Shown here one piece after another: positions 38,326 through 48,581 of a stretch of 64,000 nt of DNA (its first letter is position 1; each line of letters opens with the position of its first letter). The notes under the pieces are model-generated. The model was given only the letters and a program-made list of their open reading frames with translations, was not told where the DNA came from and searched no databases. Position numbers and translations under genes: made by a program. The DNA comes from Chloroflexota bacterium (GTDB lineage Bacteria > Chloroflexota > UBA11872). Location: positions 62,001-126,000 of the forward strand of contig JAJDUU010000005.1 of NCBI GenBank assembly GCA_022826485.1, read 5' to 3'.

Positions 38326-38937
38326 TCACAGCTCACTTAGAAACTGCCGGACCCCAGCGAAGGCGACGTGGGCGAATGCCCATTGGCCTCGCCTCGCTGC
38401 TACGCCCACGGAGTGCCGAGGCTCTTCCCCGGCTGCTAAGTAAGCAAAGGTGCGGGCTTTGTCGGGGTTTCTGACCGGTGCGCTTCGCGAATCCGTAACG
38501 CATCTGAGGAAGTCGTCAACGCACCCTCGTTCTGGAGTATCCGCTAGACTCTCCCACAGCAGCGTCTCGAGCATTCCCTCGCGGCCCTCGCCAGGAAGGA
38601 TCAGCACGGATGCAGATGGGCCAGCACCGGCGCGCATTGCTGGCTGCGACGGAACCGGAAGACCGACGTTTTCCAATGAACTCTGAACACTCTCAAAAGC
38701 CGCGACGGCATTGGATTCAGCGTCTCTGATGATGCCGATGCTCTGCACTTCTTCACTGAATCTGGGCATCGCAACAAGTCCTTCAAGGAAATCGCGTAAT
38801 TCGCCACCGCTTCCAAAATCCCGGACCTGCAAGTGCCCTATCTGAAGGTGATCGGCGAATGCTTCGAAGAAATTGAAACCGTCACGGCCTTCGACAAGAA
38901 GCTGAGCAGGATGCTCGATTCTAGCCGGATCGGCCAT
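38326..38937 (-). CDS. DUF3226 (TOPRIM-related) protein, partner of adjacent ATPase
   Basis: QLLVEGRDGFNFF, IGIIRDAESNAVAAFESVQSSLENVGLPVP, VLILPGEGREGMLETLL, CVDDFLRCV...KARTFAYLA. Confidence 0.75.
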   Translation of the reverse strand: MADPARIEHPAQLLVEGRDGFNFFEAFADHLQIGHLQVRDFGSGGELRDFLEGLVAMPRFSEEVQSIGIIRDAESNAVAAFESVQSSLENVGLPVPSQPAMRAGAGPSASVLILPGEGREGMLETLLWESLADTPERGCVDDFLRCVTDSRSAPVRNPDKARTFAYLAAGEEPRHSVGVAARRGQWAFAHVAFAGVRQFLSEL

Positions 38938-38939
38938 CC

Positions 38940-40040
38940 CTAGCGAAACTCCAAATCGTGCTTGATGGCGGCCTTGATCGCACTGGGCTTATAGGTGAAA
39001 CATCGATTTCCGATATCGCTGGCCTCCAGCCGGTGAAGCACAAAGCCATCGGCTCCTAGTGCAGTGTAGGCGTCGCTCATACATTCGTAGCTATGCGTAG
39101 TTGCAAAAACCTGTACATCGAACAACTTAGCAGTCTCACCAACGAATTGCCAGACTTTTGGCATCACTGTGTGGTGAATTCCGTTCTCAATCTCGTCTAT
39201 CAATAGTACACCCCCGCTCATCCCCGCCATAGATAGGCCAAGTGCAATCCAGGAAAGATGCTGCATGCCCTCACCCAGGGATGCCAGTGGTACGAGCTCG
39301 CGAAAGCCAACATCCCCCATTATCACGGGGACTCCGCTGAACGAGTTGTCCTCGACGCTCTTAAGCCTGGGTTCGATAATCTGTAATGCCTGCAATAGAA
39401 TATGTCCACGCTTTTGCCTTCTCACTTCCCCTAGTAGCTTCGGAGATTGATCAGGGCTTTGATCATTTGATGGAATCAATGCCGCATTAAATCTAGGTTC
39501 AATCTGCGGCGCTCCAGATTCAATATGAATTGTGTCGTTTCCCCGCAATAGCAGTCGGCTTTCATGGATCTTTATATCAGATGGTATATTCGGACCAGTG
39601 AATGCAAAGGTAAGGCTCTCGGGGTCGATTGATGCCGGACCCAACCCACTTGAGTTCGAGCTTATCTCTGCAATCTCGGTGCTCTTAAGCCGCTCAATGG
39701 AGATTTCTAAGGAAAGATCACCTAAGGTCTTCAGATCGCCAGAAGACTCATGTGTCGCCTTGATGGAAATCTTCTTGTTCTTGTTGAGGTTAAGGAACAT
39801 AGGTTTCCAATATAACTCCCTTACGGCTTCTGTAGATATTGTTGGTGATTCAACACCGCGAATGATGTTAGCGTTCAATGCCGGTCCTGGACTCCCGAAT
39901 CCAGCCAAGAGAAACAGTGCCTCAAGTAACGATGTTTTTCCCGAGCTATTCTTTCCTGCAAAGAGGTTGATACGTCCTAACTGGTCGACGGCCAAATGCT
40001 TGAAGGCACGGTAGTTGCGAATCTCCAGGCGCTTTAACAC
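38940..40040 (-). CDS. AAA/ABC-type ATPase (OLD/RecF-like, AAA_15/AAA_21)
   Basis: LEIRNYRAFKHLAVDQLGRINLFAGKNSSGKTSLLEALFLL (Walker A), SLGEGMQHLSWIALGLS, GVLLIDEIENGIHHT (Walker B), FATTHSYEC; locally AT-rich. Confidence 0.9.
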   Translation of the reverse strand: MLKRLEIRNYRAFKHLAVDQLGRINLFAGKNSSGKTSLLEALFLLAGFGSPGPALNANIIRGVESPTISTEAVRELYWKPMFLNLNKNKKISIKATHESSGDLKTLGDLSLEISIERLKSTEIAEISSNSSGLGPASIDPESLTFAFTGPNIPSDIKIHESRLLLRGNDTIHIESGAPQIEPRFNAALIPSNDQSPDQSPKLLGEVRRQKRGHILLQALQIIEPRLKSVEDNSFSGVPVIMGDVGFRELVPLASLGEGMQHLSWIALGLSMAGMSGGVLLIDEIENGIHHTVMPKVWQFVGETAKLFDVQVFATTHSYECMSDAYTALGADGFVLHRLEASDIGNRCFTYKPSAIKAAIKHDLEFR

Positions 40041-40078
40041 GCTTCAGGCTCCGAGTGCTTGTCTTCGGTCATTGAAGT

Positions 40079-40933
40079 TCATACCCGGCGGTCTAGCAAG
40101 TTAATGAGCTCGCGCCATTCGGCCGGCGCGAGGCCGCTGGATTCTTGATCGACAGTCTCGCCGTTGAGCATGCGGCGGAGGACGGCGAGGCCTGGGCCTG
40201 AGATCGAGGCGGCGTTCATGCGGTAGTCCATGAACGCGTCATGGGTGAGCGGCACCCAGCGGCGGATGACGTCGAGCAGCACGTCGGCGTAGGCGCGAAT
40301 CTCGTATTGCGCGTGGGGGTCGGCCCGCAGCCAGACGAAGTGCAGCAGGTTGAACAGGTCAATCTTCCAGTACCACTGGGTGTAGAAGTTGAGGGAGAGG
40401 TTCATCCGCGCCAGCTCGCGCGCCAGGCCCTGGCGGTCGGGATCGAGCGTGGCTCCCTCGGCGTCCAGGTTCAGCATCTCCTCGTAGTGCTCATAGGCCT
40501 GGCCGGCGTCGGTGCTGAGGAGATCGAGCACGCGCTGGGCCTCGCCGTCGTTCAGCACGTCCCCGCTGCCCTGGTGGTTGAGGCTCGACTGCGCTTGCAG
40601 GCGGTCGCGCTCGGGGACGTAGAACTCGTGGTCGAGCACGGAGTAGCGCGCGGAATACTCGTTCACGCTGGCGGTGCGGTGGCGGATCCACTGGCGCGCC
40701 ACGAAGATCGGCAGCTTGACGTGCAGCTTGATCTCGCACATCTCGAAGGGCGTGGTGTGCCAGTGGCGCATGAGGTAGCGGATGAGGCCGCGGTCGCGCC
40801 GCCGCCGTTTGCTGCCGCCGCCGTAGGAGACTCGGGCGGCCTGCACGATGGCCTCGTCGTCGCCCATGTAGTCGACCACGCGGATGAAGCCGTGGTCGAG
40901 GACCGGCACGGGCTCGAACAGAAGCTCTTCCAA
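40079..40933 (-). CDS. thyX: Flavin-dependent thymidylate synthase
   Basis: [72 protein letters not shown] (ThyX motif); TTG start inferred. Confidence 0.95.
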   Translation of the reverse strand: MEELLFEPVPVLDHGFIRVVDYMGDDEAIVQAARVSYGGGSKRRRRDRGLIRYLMRHWHTTPFEMCEIKLHVKLPIFVARQWIRHRTASVNEYSARYSVLDHEFYVPERDRLQAQSSLNHQGSGDVLNDGEAQRVLDLLSTDAGQAYEHYEEMLNLDAEGATLDPDRQGLARELARMNLSLNFYTQWYWKIDLFNLLHFVWLRADPHAQYEIRAYADVLLDVIRRWVPLTHDAFMDYRMNAASISGPGLAVLRRMLNGETVDQESSGLAPAEWRELINLLDRRV

Positions 40934-41067
40934 CGCCGCGACCGTGGTGCGCCGGGTGCTATGCGCTTGGGCGCGCTGCTCGGCGATGTCGGCCTGCTGC
41001 TCGGGCGCGATGCGTGGCGTCTGGACGGTTCCGGCGGTGCTTCCTCTGGCGGTTTGAATCTTAGCCG

Positions 41068-42981
41068 CTATGGCAGCAGCCCGCGCTGTCGCAGCAACTC
41101 CGAACCGATGGATCCCAGGCGGACCTCCCCGTATTCCGGATACCACTCGAAGCGGGCGCGCTGGAAGTACTGCACGGTCCGCCCGTTCTCCGGCATCTCG
41201 TCCGAAATGGGGTAGCCGAACCTGTCGAGCCCGCCCTGGGACTCCCAATAAGCCAGGAAGGCGAAGTGCACCGCCTGCCGCGTCTCCGGGAAGTAGCGGT
41301 GGTTGGGCTCCCGAGGGATCGGCTCGGCGCGCGGGAAGGGCCGCCGCGCAGCCGTCAGCTCGTCGCCCAGCAGCCCGAGTTGGACCTCGTAGCGGGTGCC
41401 GGCGTGCTCGGCGTGATATTCGAAGCGCGCCTTTTCGAAGTACTGCACGTTGCGACTGCCCAGACTGAACTCCTCGGTCAGCGGCAGCCCGAAGGTCTCG
41501 ACGCCGCCGTTCGCGTCGAAGTAGCGCAGAAAGCCGAAGATGATGTTGTGGCCGGTCTCCTCGTAGTAGCGGGACTGGCCGTCCGGCAGGTTCAGCGGAA
41601 CCACGGGCCGCGTGAGCGAGTGCCCCAGCACGATGCGGAAATGCGAGCCCGCGATGGCGCCCACCTGGGACGCCGCGTGCTGGTTGAAGGCGGTTCTGAA
41701 TTCGCGGTGGCTCACGCTCGCCGAGCCGGCGGTGCCGTTGACCTGGATGCGCACGGTGCGTCCGCCATCCGTGCGTCGGATGTCCAGGCTCGTGATATCG
41801 CCCAGGGCGACCCCCGCCGCGGCCCGCAGCGCGTCGCCCAACACCGTCAGGCCGAATGCTTCGGTGCGCCAGGTGCCGAACGGCGAGTCGGCGTCCCAGG
41901 GGCGGCCGGACGGGTCGAGGTCGGAGATGCCCATCAGATAGGGCAGCGGCGCGCCGCCAAACTGGTCGCTGCTGGCCTCGGTGTGCCCGTTGGACGTGCT
42001 GAAGTAGTAGGGGCGCACGTTCTGGCCGCCGTAGGTCAGCACCTGTCCGGCCGTGGCGTCGACCGCCGTGTTGGTCGACTCCCGCTCGTGGTTCGCGCCG
42101 GCGTAGGCCTGGTGGTTGGGCGTGTCGTCGATGTCCCACATCGAGTGGTTGGGCCGCAGTCCGGTGAGGGCGTAGCCGCGGGCGGCGATCGCCTGGGCTT
42201 GCAGCGCCGCCGCGGGCCAGTGATGGGGCATCTCCGCCGGGACCACGCCGCGCAGATAGTCCTCGAGGGGCAGGACGTTCACGGTGTCGACCTGCGATTC
42301 GTCGCGGGCGTGCAGCACCAGCGAGCCGCGGTAGGTATCGAGGTAGGCGCCCGGAACCGGCTCGCTCCTGCCGGCCGGCTTGTGCACCGCCCGCAGCCGG
42401 GTGGCGGCTTCCAGGGGCTTGACGACCAGGACGCTCGGCAGCTGGAATCCCTGTGTCCAAACGCCGCTGGGATTGATGACGCCGACGGTGATGCCTCCGC
42501 CGGTCTGCTCCAGCATCTGCAGGCGGGCGCCCGCCGGCAGCGGGCCGGTGACGCCCTCCACCTGCCAGCTTCCGCCGTAACCGATGATGTCGCCCGGCAG
42601 GCCGTTCGATGAGCCCCTGGAGCCGTCGACGGCCGGAGGCCGGAAGCCACGGTCGATGAGCACCCGGATCTGCGTGCCGGCGGTGTCGGCCGGACCGATC
42701 TGGGTCCCTGGGTAGTAGGCCTGCAGGATTTGCTCAGCGGACTGGCCTGCGTGCGCGCGTCCGCGCGCACCCCACTGCGACATCCCCACGCCGTGGCCCC
42801 ATCCCGCGCCTTCGAGCCGAACGGTGGCGTGGGGATGAAACGGGACGGCGACGGTGCTCACGGCGGCCACGCGGCCTGGCGCGGTCGCCAGCAACACGGC
42901 GGTCACGGCAACCAGGCCCGCAAGGGCCTCTGCCAGCCGGCCCGCCCGGCACCAGCGGAAGATGGGGGCGTGTCGTCTCAC
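41068..42981 (-). CDS. SpoIID/LytB-domain protein with C-terminal tandem FGxP-type repeats
   Basis: [53 protein letters not shown]; two C-terminal FG(L/Y)P(L/I)...VQYF(E/Q)(K/R)ARFE units; GTG start inferred. Confidence 0.85.
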   Translation of the reverse strand: MRRHAPIFRWCRAGRLAEALAGLVAVTAVLLATAPGRVAAVSTVAVPFHPHATVRLEGAGWGHGVGMSQWGARGRAHAGQSAEQILQAYYPGTQIGPADTAGTQIRVLIDRGFRPPAVDGSRGSSNGLPGDIIGYGGSWQVEGVTGPLPAGARLQMLEQTGGGITVGVINPSGVWTQGFQLPSVLVVKPLEAATRLRAVHKPAGRSEPVPGAYLDTYRGSLVLHARDESQVDTVNVLPLEDYLRGVVPAEMPHHWPAAALQAQAIAARGYALTGLRPNHSMWDIDDTPNHQAYAGANHERESTNTAVDATAGQVLTYGGQNVRPYYFSTSNGHTEASSDQFGGAPLPYLMGISDLDPSGRPWDADSPFGTWRTEAFGLTVLGDALRAAAGVALGDITSLDIRRTDGGRTVRIQVNGTAGSASVSHREFRTAFNQHAASQVGAIAGSHFRIVLGHSLTRPVVPLNLPDGQSRYYEETGHNIIFGFLRYFDANGGVETFGLPLTEEFSLGSRNVQYFEKARFEYHAEHAGTRYEVQLGLLGDELTAARRPFPRAEPIPREPNHRYFPETRQAVHFAFLAYWESQGGLDRFGYPISDEMPENGRTVQYFQRARFEWYPEYGEVRLGSIGSELLRQRGLLP

Positions 42982-43127
42982 AGAGCAACGAGTGTAAGGC
43001 CCGCGGGCCTGCGTTTGAACCACATCAGCAAACGGTCGGCTGTCGGGGACCGTGACGGCAGGTTGCCCGTGGGACGCGCTGCCGGCCCATATACTGCGAC
43101 GGTGGCGTCGCGCAGCGGCAAACACTC

Positions 43128-43835
43128 ATGAGCGCTCCCGCCGCGCGGGGTCCCATTGTCACCATCGACGGTCCGGCTGCCGTGGGCAAAACGACGGTCG
43201 GCCGCATGCTGGCCGAGTCTCTTGGCTACCTGTGCCTGGACAGCGGGCTGTTCTACCGCGCCGTGGCGTTGGGAACCGTGCGCGCCGGCGGCGATCCCGA
43301 CAGCCCGGACGATGCCCTGGCGGCGGCTCAGGCCCTGCGGTTGCGCTTCGGCCCGGACCCGTCGGGGCGATTCGCGGCGCGGACCTTCGATGGCGCCTGT
43401 GATATCACCGAAGCGCTCATCAGCCCCGAGGTGGATCGCACCGTGTCATTGGTATCGCGGATTCGCGAGGTGCGGGCGGCCATGCTGGAGCCCCAGCGCG
43501 AGGCGCTCCGTGAGGGCAACATCGTGGCGCTGGGCCGTGACATTGGCACCGTGGTGTGCCCGGAGGCCGACCTCAAGATCTACCTGGACGCCAGCCCGGA
43601 CGTGCGCGCACAACGCCGCTGGAAAGAACGCCGGGACGCCGGGGGGCAGATGGACATCGCCGACATCCGCGAGAACCTGCACGCGCGCGACCGCATTGAT
43701 TCGCAGCGGTCGATCGCGCCGCTGCAGGCCGCGCCCGACGCCGTGATCATCTCCACCGACGACGCCACGCCCGGTGAGGTCGTGGGCGCCATCAGAGCCG
43801 CGATGGCTGCACGGGGGTTGATCCGTGGGGGCTGA
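43128..43835 (+). CDS. cmk: Cytidylate kinase
   Basis: IVTIDGPAAVGKTTVGRMLAESLGYLCLDSGLFYRAVA, GRDIGTVVCPEADLKIYLDAS. Confidence 0.97.
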   Translation: MSAPAARGPIVTIDGPAAVGKTTVGRMLAESLGYLCLDSGLFYRAVALGTVRAGGDPDSPDDALAAAQALRLRFGPDPSGRFAARTFDGACDITEALISPEVDRTVSLVSRIREVRAAMLEPQREALREGNIVALGRDIGTVVCPEADLKIYLDASPDVRAQRRWKERRDAGGQMDIADIRENLHARDRIDSQRSIAPLQAAPDAVIISTDDATPGEVVGAIRAAMAARGLIRGG

Positions 43836-44532
43836 TTACTTCGCCTGGTCGCCGAATCACACGCCCCGCCCATCGATGTGGGCCTATCGCACCGGTCGAG
43901 CGTTCGGTCGCTTTTGCCTGTTTCCGCTGCTATTCGATGTCCATGTGAAGGGAGTGAAGCACGTGCCGTCCGGCGGCCCGTTGATTCTCGCCTCCAATCA
44001 CGTGAGCAACTTCGATCCGATCCTCCTGGGGACCTATGTCCCCCGCACGACGGCCTTTGTCGCCAAGGAGGAGCTGTATCGCGTGGCGCCCCTGGCGCTC
44101 TTGTGGCATCTGTGGGGCGCGGTGCTGGTCCGGCGTGACGGCCTGGATATGCGTCCCCTGCGGATGCTGCTGCGGATCCTCGCGGACGACGGCACGGTGG
44201 GCATGTTTCCGGAGGGCACCCGCAGTCGCGGCAAGGGCCTGCAGCGACCGCTGCCCGGGGTGGCCTACCTGGCCGCGAAGAGCCGTGTGCCGATCCTGCC
44301 GGTGGCCATTTGGGGCGCCGACGACCTGGATCTCAAACGGCGGATGGTGCGCGGCCGCCCCCGGGTCGACCTGCGTATCGGCGAGGTGATGGCGCCGGAC
44401 GTGCCGGGCCGACTGACTCGGGAAGCCCTCGACGAAATCGGCGAGGACGTGATGCACCGCATCGCGGCGCTGTTGCCGGAGCGCTTGCGCGGCGTCTACG
44501 CCGCGTCGCCGGCCGGAGCGGACGATGGCTGA
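43825..44532 (+). CDS. plsC: 1-acyl-sn-glycerol-3-phosphate acyltransferase
   Basis: LILASNHVSNFDPILLG (HxxxxD), GMFPEGTRSRGKG motifs; GTG start. Confidence 0.92.
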   Translation: MGADYFAWSPNHTPRPSMWAYRTGRAFGRFCLFPLLFDVHVKGVKHVPSGGPLILASNHVSNFDPILLGTYVPRTTAFVAKEELYRVAPLALLWHLWGAVLVRRDGLDMRPLRMLLRILADDGTVGMFPEGTRSRGKGLQRPLPGVAYLAAKSRVPILPVAIWGADDLDLKRRMVRGRPRVDLRIGEVMAPDVPGRLTREALDEIGEDVMHRIAALLPERLRGVYAASPAGADDG

Positions 44533-45847
44533 CGGCGATCGACAACTTCCGCTGGTGGCGCTGATTGGGCGGCCCAACGTCGGCAAGTCCACGCTGTTCA
44601 ACCGCCTGGTCGGGGAGCGCTCGGCGGTGGTCGAGCCGCAGCCCGGCACCACGCGCGACCGCATCTACGGCGAGTTGGAATGGCGCGGGCGCGCATTTGC
44701 CGTCGTGGATACCGCCGGCATTGCCTGGCACGATCCGGCGCCGGTGGCCGAAGCCGCCGTGGCGCAGGCTAGAGCCGCCGCCGACGAAGCCGACCTGGTG
44801 CTCGTGGTGACGGACGTCCAGACCGGGGTGACGGAGCTGGACGGCGTCGTGGCGCGTGAGGTGCTCCGGCGCGAGCGACCGCATCTGCTGGTCGTCAACA
44901 AGGCCGATCACATGGATTTGCGGCTCGATACCGGCGAGTTCTACGCCCTCGGCCTGGGCGAGCCGACGGCCATCTCCGCAATGCACGGCACCGCCACCGG
45001 CGACCTGCTGGACGCCGTGGCCGAGAGGCTGCCGGCCGTGGCGTATGCCGGCGAGCCGGATGAGCTGCCTCGATTGGCGATTGTGGGACGCCCGAACGTC
45101 GGCAAGTCGTCGCTGCTCAACGCGCTGCTGGGGGAGACACGGGCGCTGGTGCACGACGCGCCGGGGACGACGCGCGACAGTATCGACACCCTGCTGGAGT
45201 GGGAGGGCCGATCGATCCGGCTTATTGACACGGCGGGAATTCGACGCCGGGGTCACATCGACTCGGGCGTGGAGTACCACAGCGTCTTGCGCGCGGTGCG
45301 CTCGATTCAGCGCTGCGACGTCGGCCTGCTGGTGGTCGATGCCCACGAGGGCCCAACGGCGCAGGACGCGCACGTGGCCGGGCTGGTGCTCGAGGCCGGC
45401 AAGGGCATCGTCGTGCTCGCCAACAAGTGGGACATGCTCCAGGACCCGGAGCGCCGCAAGGAGGTGGACTTCCACCTCGAGCGCGTCTTGCACTTCCTGC
45501 CCGAGGCGCCGTTTCTGCACACCTCGGCGCTCACGGGACGCGGCGTGCCGATGAGCGTCAGCGCGGGCCTCCAGGTGCACCAGGTTCGGCAAACACGCGT
45601 GGCGACGGGTCCGCTCAACCGGTTCTTGCGCGGCTGGGCCGGCCGCCGCGGCCCGCCCAGCCGCAAGGGACGCCAGGCGCGCTTCAAATACGCCACGCAG
45701 ATCGGCGTCAGTCCCCCGTCCTTCGTGACATTCTTCGCGCGGCCCGAGAACGTGCATCCGTCGTATGTGCGCTATCTCGAAAACGGGTTGCGCGAGGCGT
45801 TTGGCTTCGACGGCACGCCGATCGTGATCCGGCTGCGGCCGTCGTAG
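44525..45847 (+). CDS. der: Ribosome biogenesis GTPase Der (EngA)
   Basis: Two G domains: GRPNVGKSTLFN and GRPNVGKSSLLN, two DTAG(I) motifs, C-terminal KH-like domain. Confidence 0.98.
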   Translation: MADGDRQLPLVALIGRPNVGKSTLFNRLVGERSAVVEPQPGTTRDRIYGELEWRGRAFAVVDTAGIAWHDPAPVAEAAVAQARAAADEADLVLVVTDVQTGVTELDGVVAREVLRRERPHLLVVNKADHMDLRLDTGEFYALGLGEPTAISAMHGTATGDLLDAVAERLPAVAYAGEPDELPRLAIVGRPNVGKSSLLNALLGETRALVHDAPGTTRDSIDTLLEWEGRSIRLIDTAGIRRRGHIDSGVEYHSVLRAVRSIQRCDVGLLVVDAHEGPTAQDAHVAGLVLEAGKGIVVLANKWDMLQDPERRKEVDFHLERVLHFLPEAPFLHTSALTGRGVPMSVSAGLQVHQVRQTRVATGPLNRFLRGWAGRRGPPSRKGRQARFKYATQIGVSPPSFVTFFARPENVHPSYVRYLENGLREAFGFDGTPIVIRLRPS

Positions 45848-45937
45848 CACCCGACACATGGACGGTCGAGGCGCCGGGTTGACAGGCTTCGCGCCCCATT
45901 TCAAGCTTGGCGCCACACGGCGGTAGGGGCCTGCCTC

Positions 45938-46603
45938 ATGTCCGTGGGCGAAATTCTGGGCGCGGTCGGCATTGTGCTCGGTGCCTATCTCGTCGGCTCC
46001 ATTCCGTTCGGCGTGCTCGTGTGCCGGTTCGGATTCGGCATCGATGTGTTCGCGCAGGGCAGCCGACGGTCGGGCGCCACGAACGTCATGCGCGCGGTTG
46101 GGTTTGGACCGGCGGCGCTGGTCATCGTGGGCGATCTCCTGAAGGGGTTCGTCCCTGGCCTGGTGGCGTTGCTCATCTTCAGCGACGACTCCATCGTGCC
46201 GGTGCTGGCGGTGACGGCGGCCGTTGCGGGACACAATTGGTCGGTCTTCCTGCGCCTCCGCGGCGGTCGGGGCGTGGTCACGGCGGTCGGCGGCTTGGCG
46301 GCGATGGCTCCCATCGTGGTCGCAATCGCTCTTCCAGCCGGTCTGCTGGCGGCGGCAATCAGCCGCTACGTGTCGGTGGGGTCGCTGACCGGCTCCCTGA
46401 CCGCGCTGGTGAGCGCCGTGGTGTTCTTCGCCATCGGAGGATGGATCACGGGCTACGACCTGCTGCTCGCGGCCGGGCTCGCGTTCTTCATGTTTACGCA
46501 ACACATCGACAATATGCGACGGATCGTCTCCGGTACGGAGCGACGCCTGCCAGCCTGGGCTAGTCTGATCAACGGGCGCAATCGAGGGTCGTCGCTGAGT
46601 TGA
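45938..46603 (+). CDS. plsY: Glycerol-3-phosphate acyltransferase PlsY
   Basis: AYLVGSIPFGVLV, GSRRSGATNVMR, GHNWSVFLRLRGGRGV. Confidence 0.92.
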   Translation: MSVGEILGAVGIVLGAYLVGSIPFGVLVCRFGFGIDVFAQGSRRSGATNVMRAVGFGPAALVIVGDLLKGFVPGLVALLIFSDDSIVPVLAVTAAVAGHNWSVFLRLRGGRGVVTAVGGLAAMAPIVVAIALPAGLLAAAISRYVSVGSLTGSLTALVSAVVFFAIGGWITGYDLLLAAGLAFFMFTQHIDNMRRIVSGTERRLPAWASLINGRNRGSSLS

Positions 46604-46631
46604 GTCGACGGCGCGGTCGAGGGCTCCTGTA

Positions 46632-48197
46632 CTAGGCGGTCGTGTCCCGAACGCTCGTTTCCACCAGCGCCCGCGCAAGCTGACGCGCGATGTTCTCCAC
46701 CGCGATCCCCGCCGCACGGCCGTTCGCGGCCAGTGAACCGGCTCGTGCGTGGAGCCAGACGCCGAGCCGCGCCGCATCGATTGGAGCGAGTCCCTGCGCG
46801 GCCAGTGCGGCCACCGCGCCGGCCAGCACGTCGCCCGACCCGGCCGCCGCCAGCGCCGGATTGGGCCGCGCCAGCAGGTGAAGCTGGTCGCCCGCGGCCA
46901 CAAACGTCGGCGATCCCTTGCCGATCACGACCGCCCCGCTGAGGGCCGCAAGCTCGCGCGTGGCGTACATCATGTCGGCGCCGCGCGGGGTTTCGGCGAG
47001 GTCGAGGAGGCGGCGCATTTCGCCGGGGTGCGGCGTGAGGATCGCGTTTGGACCGAGCATCGCCAACCGTGCGGGTTCGTCGGCGAGCGCGTTGAGCCCG
47101 TCGGCGTCGACGACGGTCGGCACGCCGCGCCGGGTGTCCACCGCAAGGTCGCGCGCCAGGGCATCGCTGCTCGCGCTCCGGCTCAGGCCGGGACCCACCA
47201 CCAACGCCGTCGGCTCGCCCAGCGCCTCGATGGCATCCAGCGATGCACCAATGCAGCCGTCGGCATTCGCCGGCAGCACGCGAAACGTGGCTGCGGGCGC
47301 CACGGCCGCGCAGGCGCCCACCGCCGACTCCACCGAAGCGACGGTCACCATGCCGGCCCCACCGCCCTGAGCCGCCAGGGCCGCGAGGGCGGGCGCGCCG
47401 CGATAGGCAGCCGAACCGCCCACGATCAACACGCGGCCAAAGGTGCCCTTGTGCCCGTCCAGCGGTCGCGCCGGTACGAGGCCCCGCACCGTTGCCGCAT
47501 CGATGATCCGCGCGGCGCCGGAGGCGGCAATCTCCGGCCCCAGCCCGATGTCGAGCGCCTCCACCGCACCGGCGTATTCGATGCCTGGGTGCAACACCGT
47601 GCCGAGCTTGATCGGACCGGTTGCAAGGGTCCCCGTCGCGCGAAAGGCGTTTGGGTCGGCCTGCCCGGTGTCGCCGTCCACGCCGCTCGGGACGTCGATA
47701 GCCAGTCGCACCTGGCCGGGAACTTCCGGCAGCGCGCGCAGCATCTCCGCGACCTGGCCGCGCAGCGGCGGCGTGCTGCCAATGCCCAGCAGCCCGTCCA
47801 CGACGCAGTCCGCCGTCCGGATGTCGCGGGCCAGCGGCCGCGCGTCGTCCGACCAGATCCGCCACCGAGCTCCGGCGGCGCGGGCTGCGTCAACCAGCGG
47901 ATCGGCGGATCGCGCGCGCGAGGCCCAGCAGATGACGCTAGCTCCCATGCGGGTCAGCGTGCGCGCCATGATGAGCGCATCCCCGCCGTTGTCGCCGGGC
48001 CCGACCAGGGCCACGATCACGCGCCCGCGCAGCGGCCCGACGCGGCCGTGGATAGCGACGGCCAGCGCGGATCCGGCCCGACGCATCAAGTCGATCTCCG
48101 GCGCCGTCGCCGACTCGAGCCGCCGCATGCCGGCGACGTCCACCACGCGGTCGAAGGCCGGTCCCGGCATTCTCACCGCCGCCCGCGGCCGGGTCAT
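46632..48197 (-). CDS. nnr: Bifunctional NAD(P)H-hydrate epimerase / ADP-dependent dehydratase
   Basis: VALVGPGDNGGDALIMARTL epimerase; GTFGRVLIVGGSAAYRGAPALAA, LTPHPGEMRRLL, AAAGSGDVLAGAVAAL dehydratase. Confidence 0.95.
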   Translation of the reverse strand: MTRPRAAVRMPGPAFDRVVDVAGMRRLESATAPEIDLMRRAGSALAVAIHGRVGPLRGRVIVALVGPGDNGGDALIMARTLTRMGASVICWASRARSADPLVDAARAAGARWRIWSDDARPLARDIRTADCVVDGLLGIGSTPPLRGQVAEMLRALPEVPGQVRLAIDVPSGVDGDTGQADPNAFRATGTLATGPIKLGTVLHPGIEYAGAVEALDIGLGPEIAASGAARIIDAATVRGLVPARPLDGHKGTFGRVLIVGGSAAYRGAPALAALAAQGGGAGMVTVASVESAVGACAAVAPAATFRVLPANADGCIGASLDAIEALGEPTALVVGPGLSRSASSDALARDLAVDTRRGVPTVVDADGLNALADEPARLAMLGPNAILTPHPGEMRRLLDLAETPRGADMMYATRELAALSGAVVIGKGSPTFVAAGDQLHLLARPNPALAAAGSGDVLAGAVAALAAQGLAPIDAARLGVWLHARAGSLAANGRAAGIAVENIARQLARALVETSVRDTTA

Positions 48198-48574
48198 GGG
48201 CTGCTGAGCGCCACGACGAAAGCGATGGCCTGATCGCGGCTGTGCGTGAGACTGATGTCGAGATCGTGGATGCCAAGCTCGGCTGCCCGCCGCTCGGCGG
48301 CGCCGTGAAGCCGCACGAGCGGCTTGCCGCGCGGGTCGTTTACGACCTCGATCTCCTTCCACAGCACGCCGCGCATGCCCGTACCCAGCGCCTTGGACAC
48401 GGCCTCCTTGGCCGCAAAGCGCGCGGCGAGCTCGTCGGCGCGCCCGCGGCATCTCGCCTGCTCGGCGGCGGTGTAGATGCGGTTGAGAAACCGCGAGCCA
48501 TAGCGCTGGTGCGCCTGGCGGATGCGCTCGATCTCGATCAGGTCGACGCCGGTGCGGACGCGGGGGCCGCTCAC
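48194..48574 (-). CDS. acpS: Holo-[acyl-carrier-protein] synthase
   Basis: GVDLIEIERI, RFAAKEAVSKALGTGM, DISLTHSRDQAIAFV. Confidence 0.95.
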   Translation of the reverse strand: MSGPRVRTGVDLIEIERIRQAHQRYGSRFLNRIYTAAEQARCRGRADELAARFAAKEAVSKALGTGMRGVLWKEIEVVNDPRGKPLVRLHGAAERRAAELGIHDLDISLTHSRDQAIAFVVALSSP

Positions 48575-48581
48575 GGTGGTG

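Noticed and set aside
40934-42460. N-terminal extension of the thyX ORF to 793 aa
   Set aside because: The extension overlaps the SpoIID-like gene in another frame and is low-information Arg/Gly/Pro-rich; ThyX homology begins near [14 protein letters not shown], so a TTG start at 40933 is preferred.
44333-46903. 856-aa minus-strand ORF opposite der and plsY
   Set aside because: Antisense to two clear genes; composition typical of GC-driven spurious frames.
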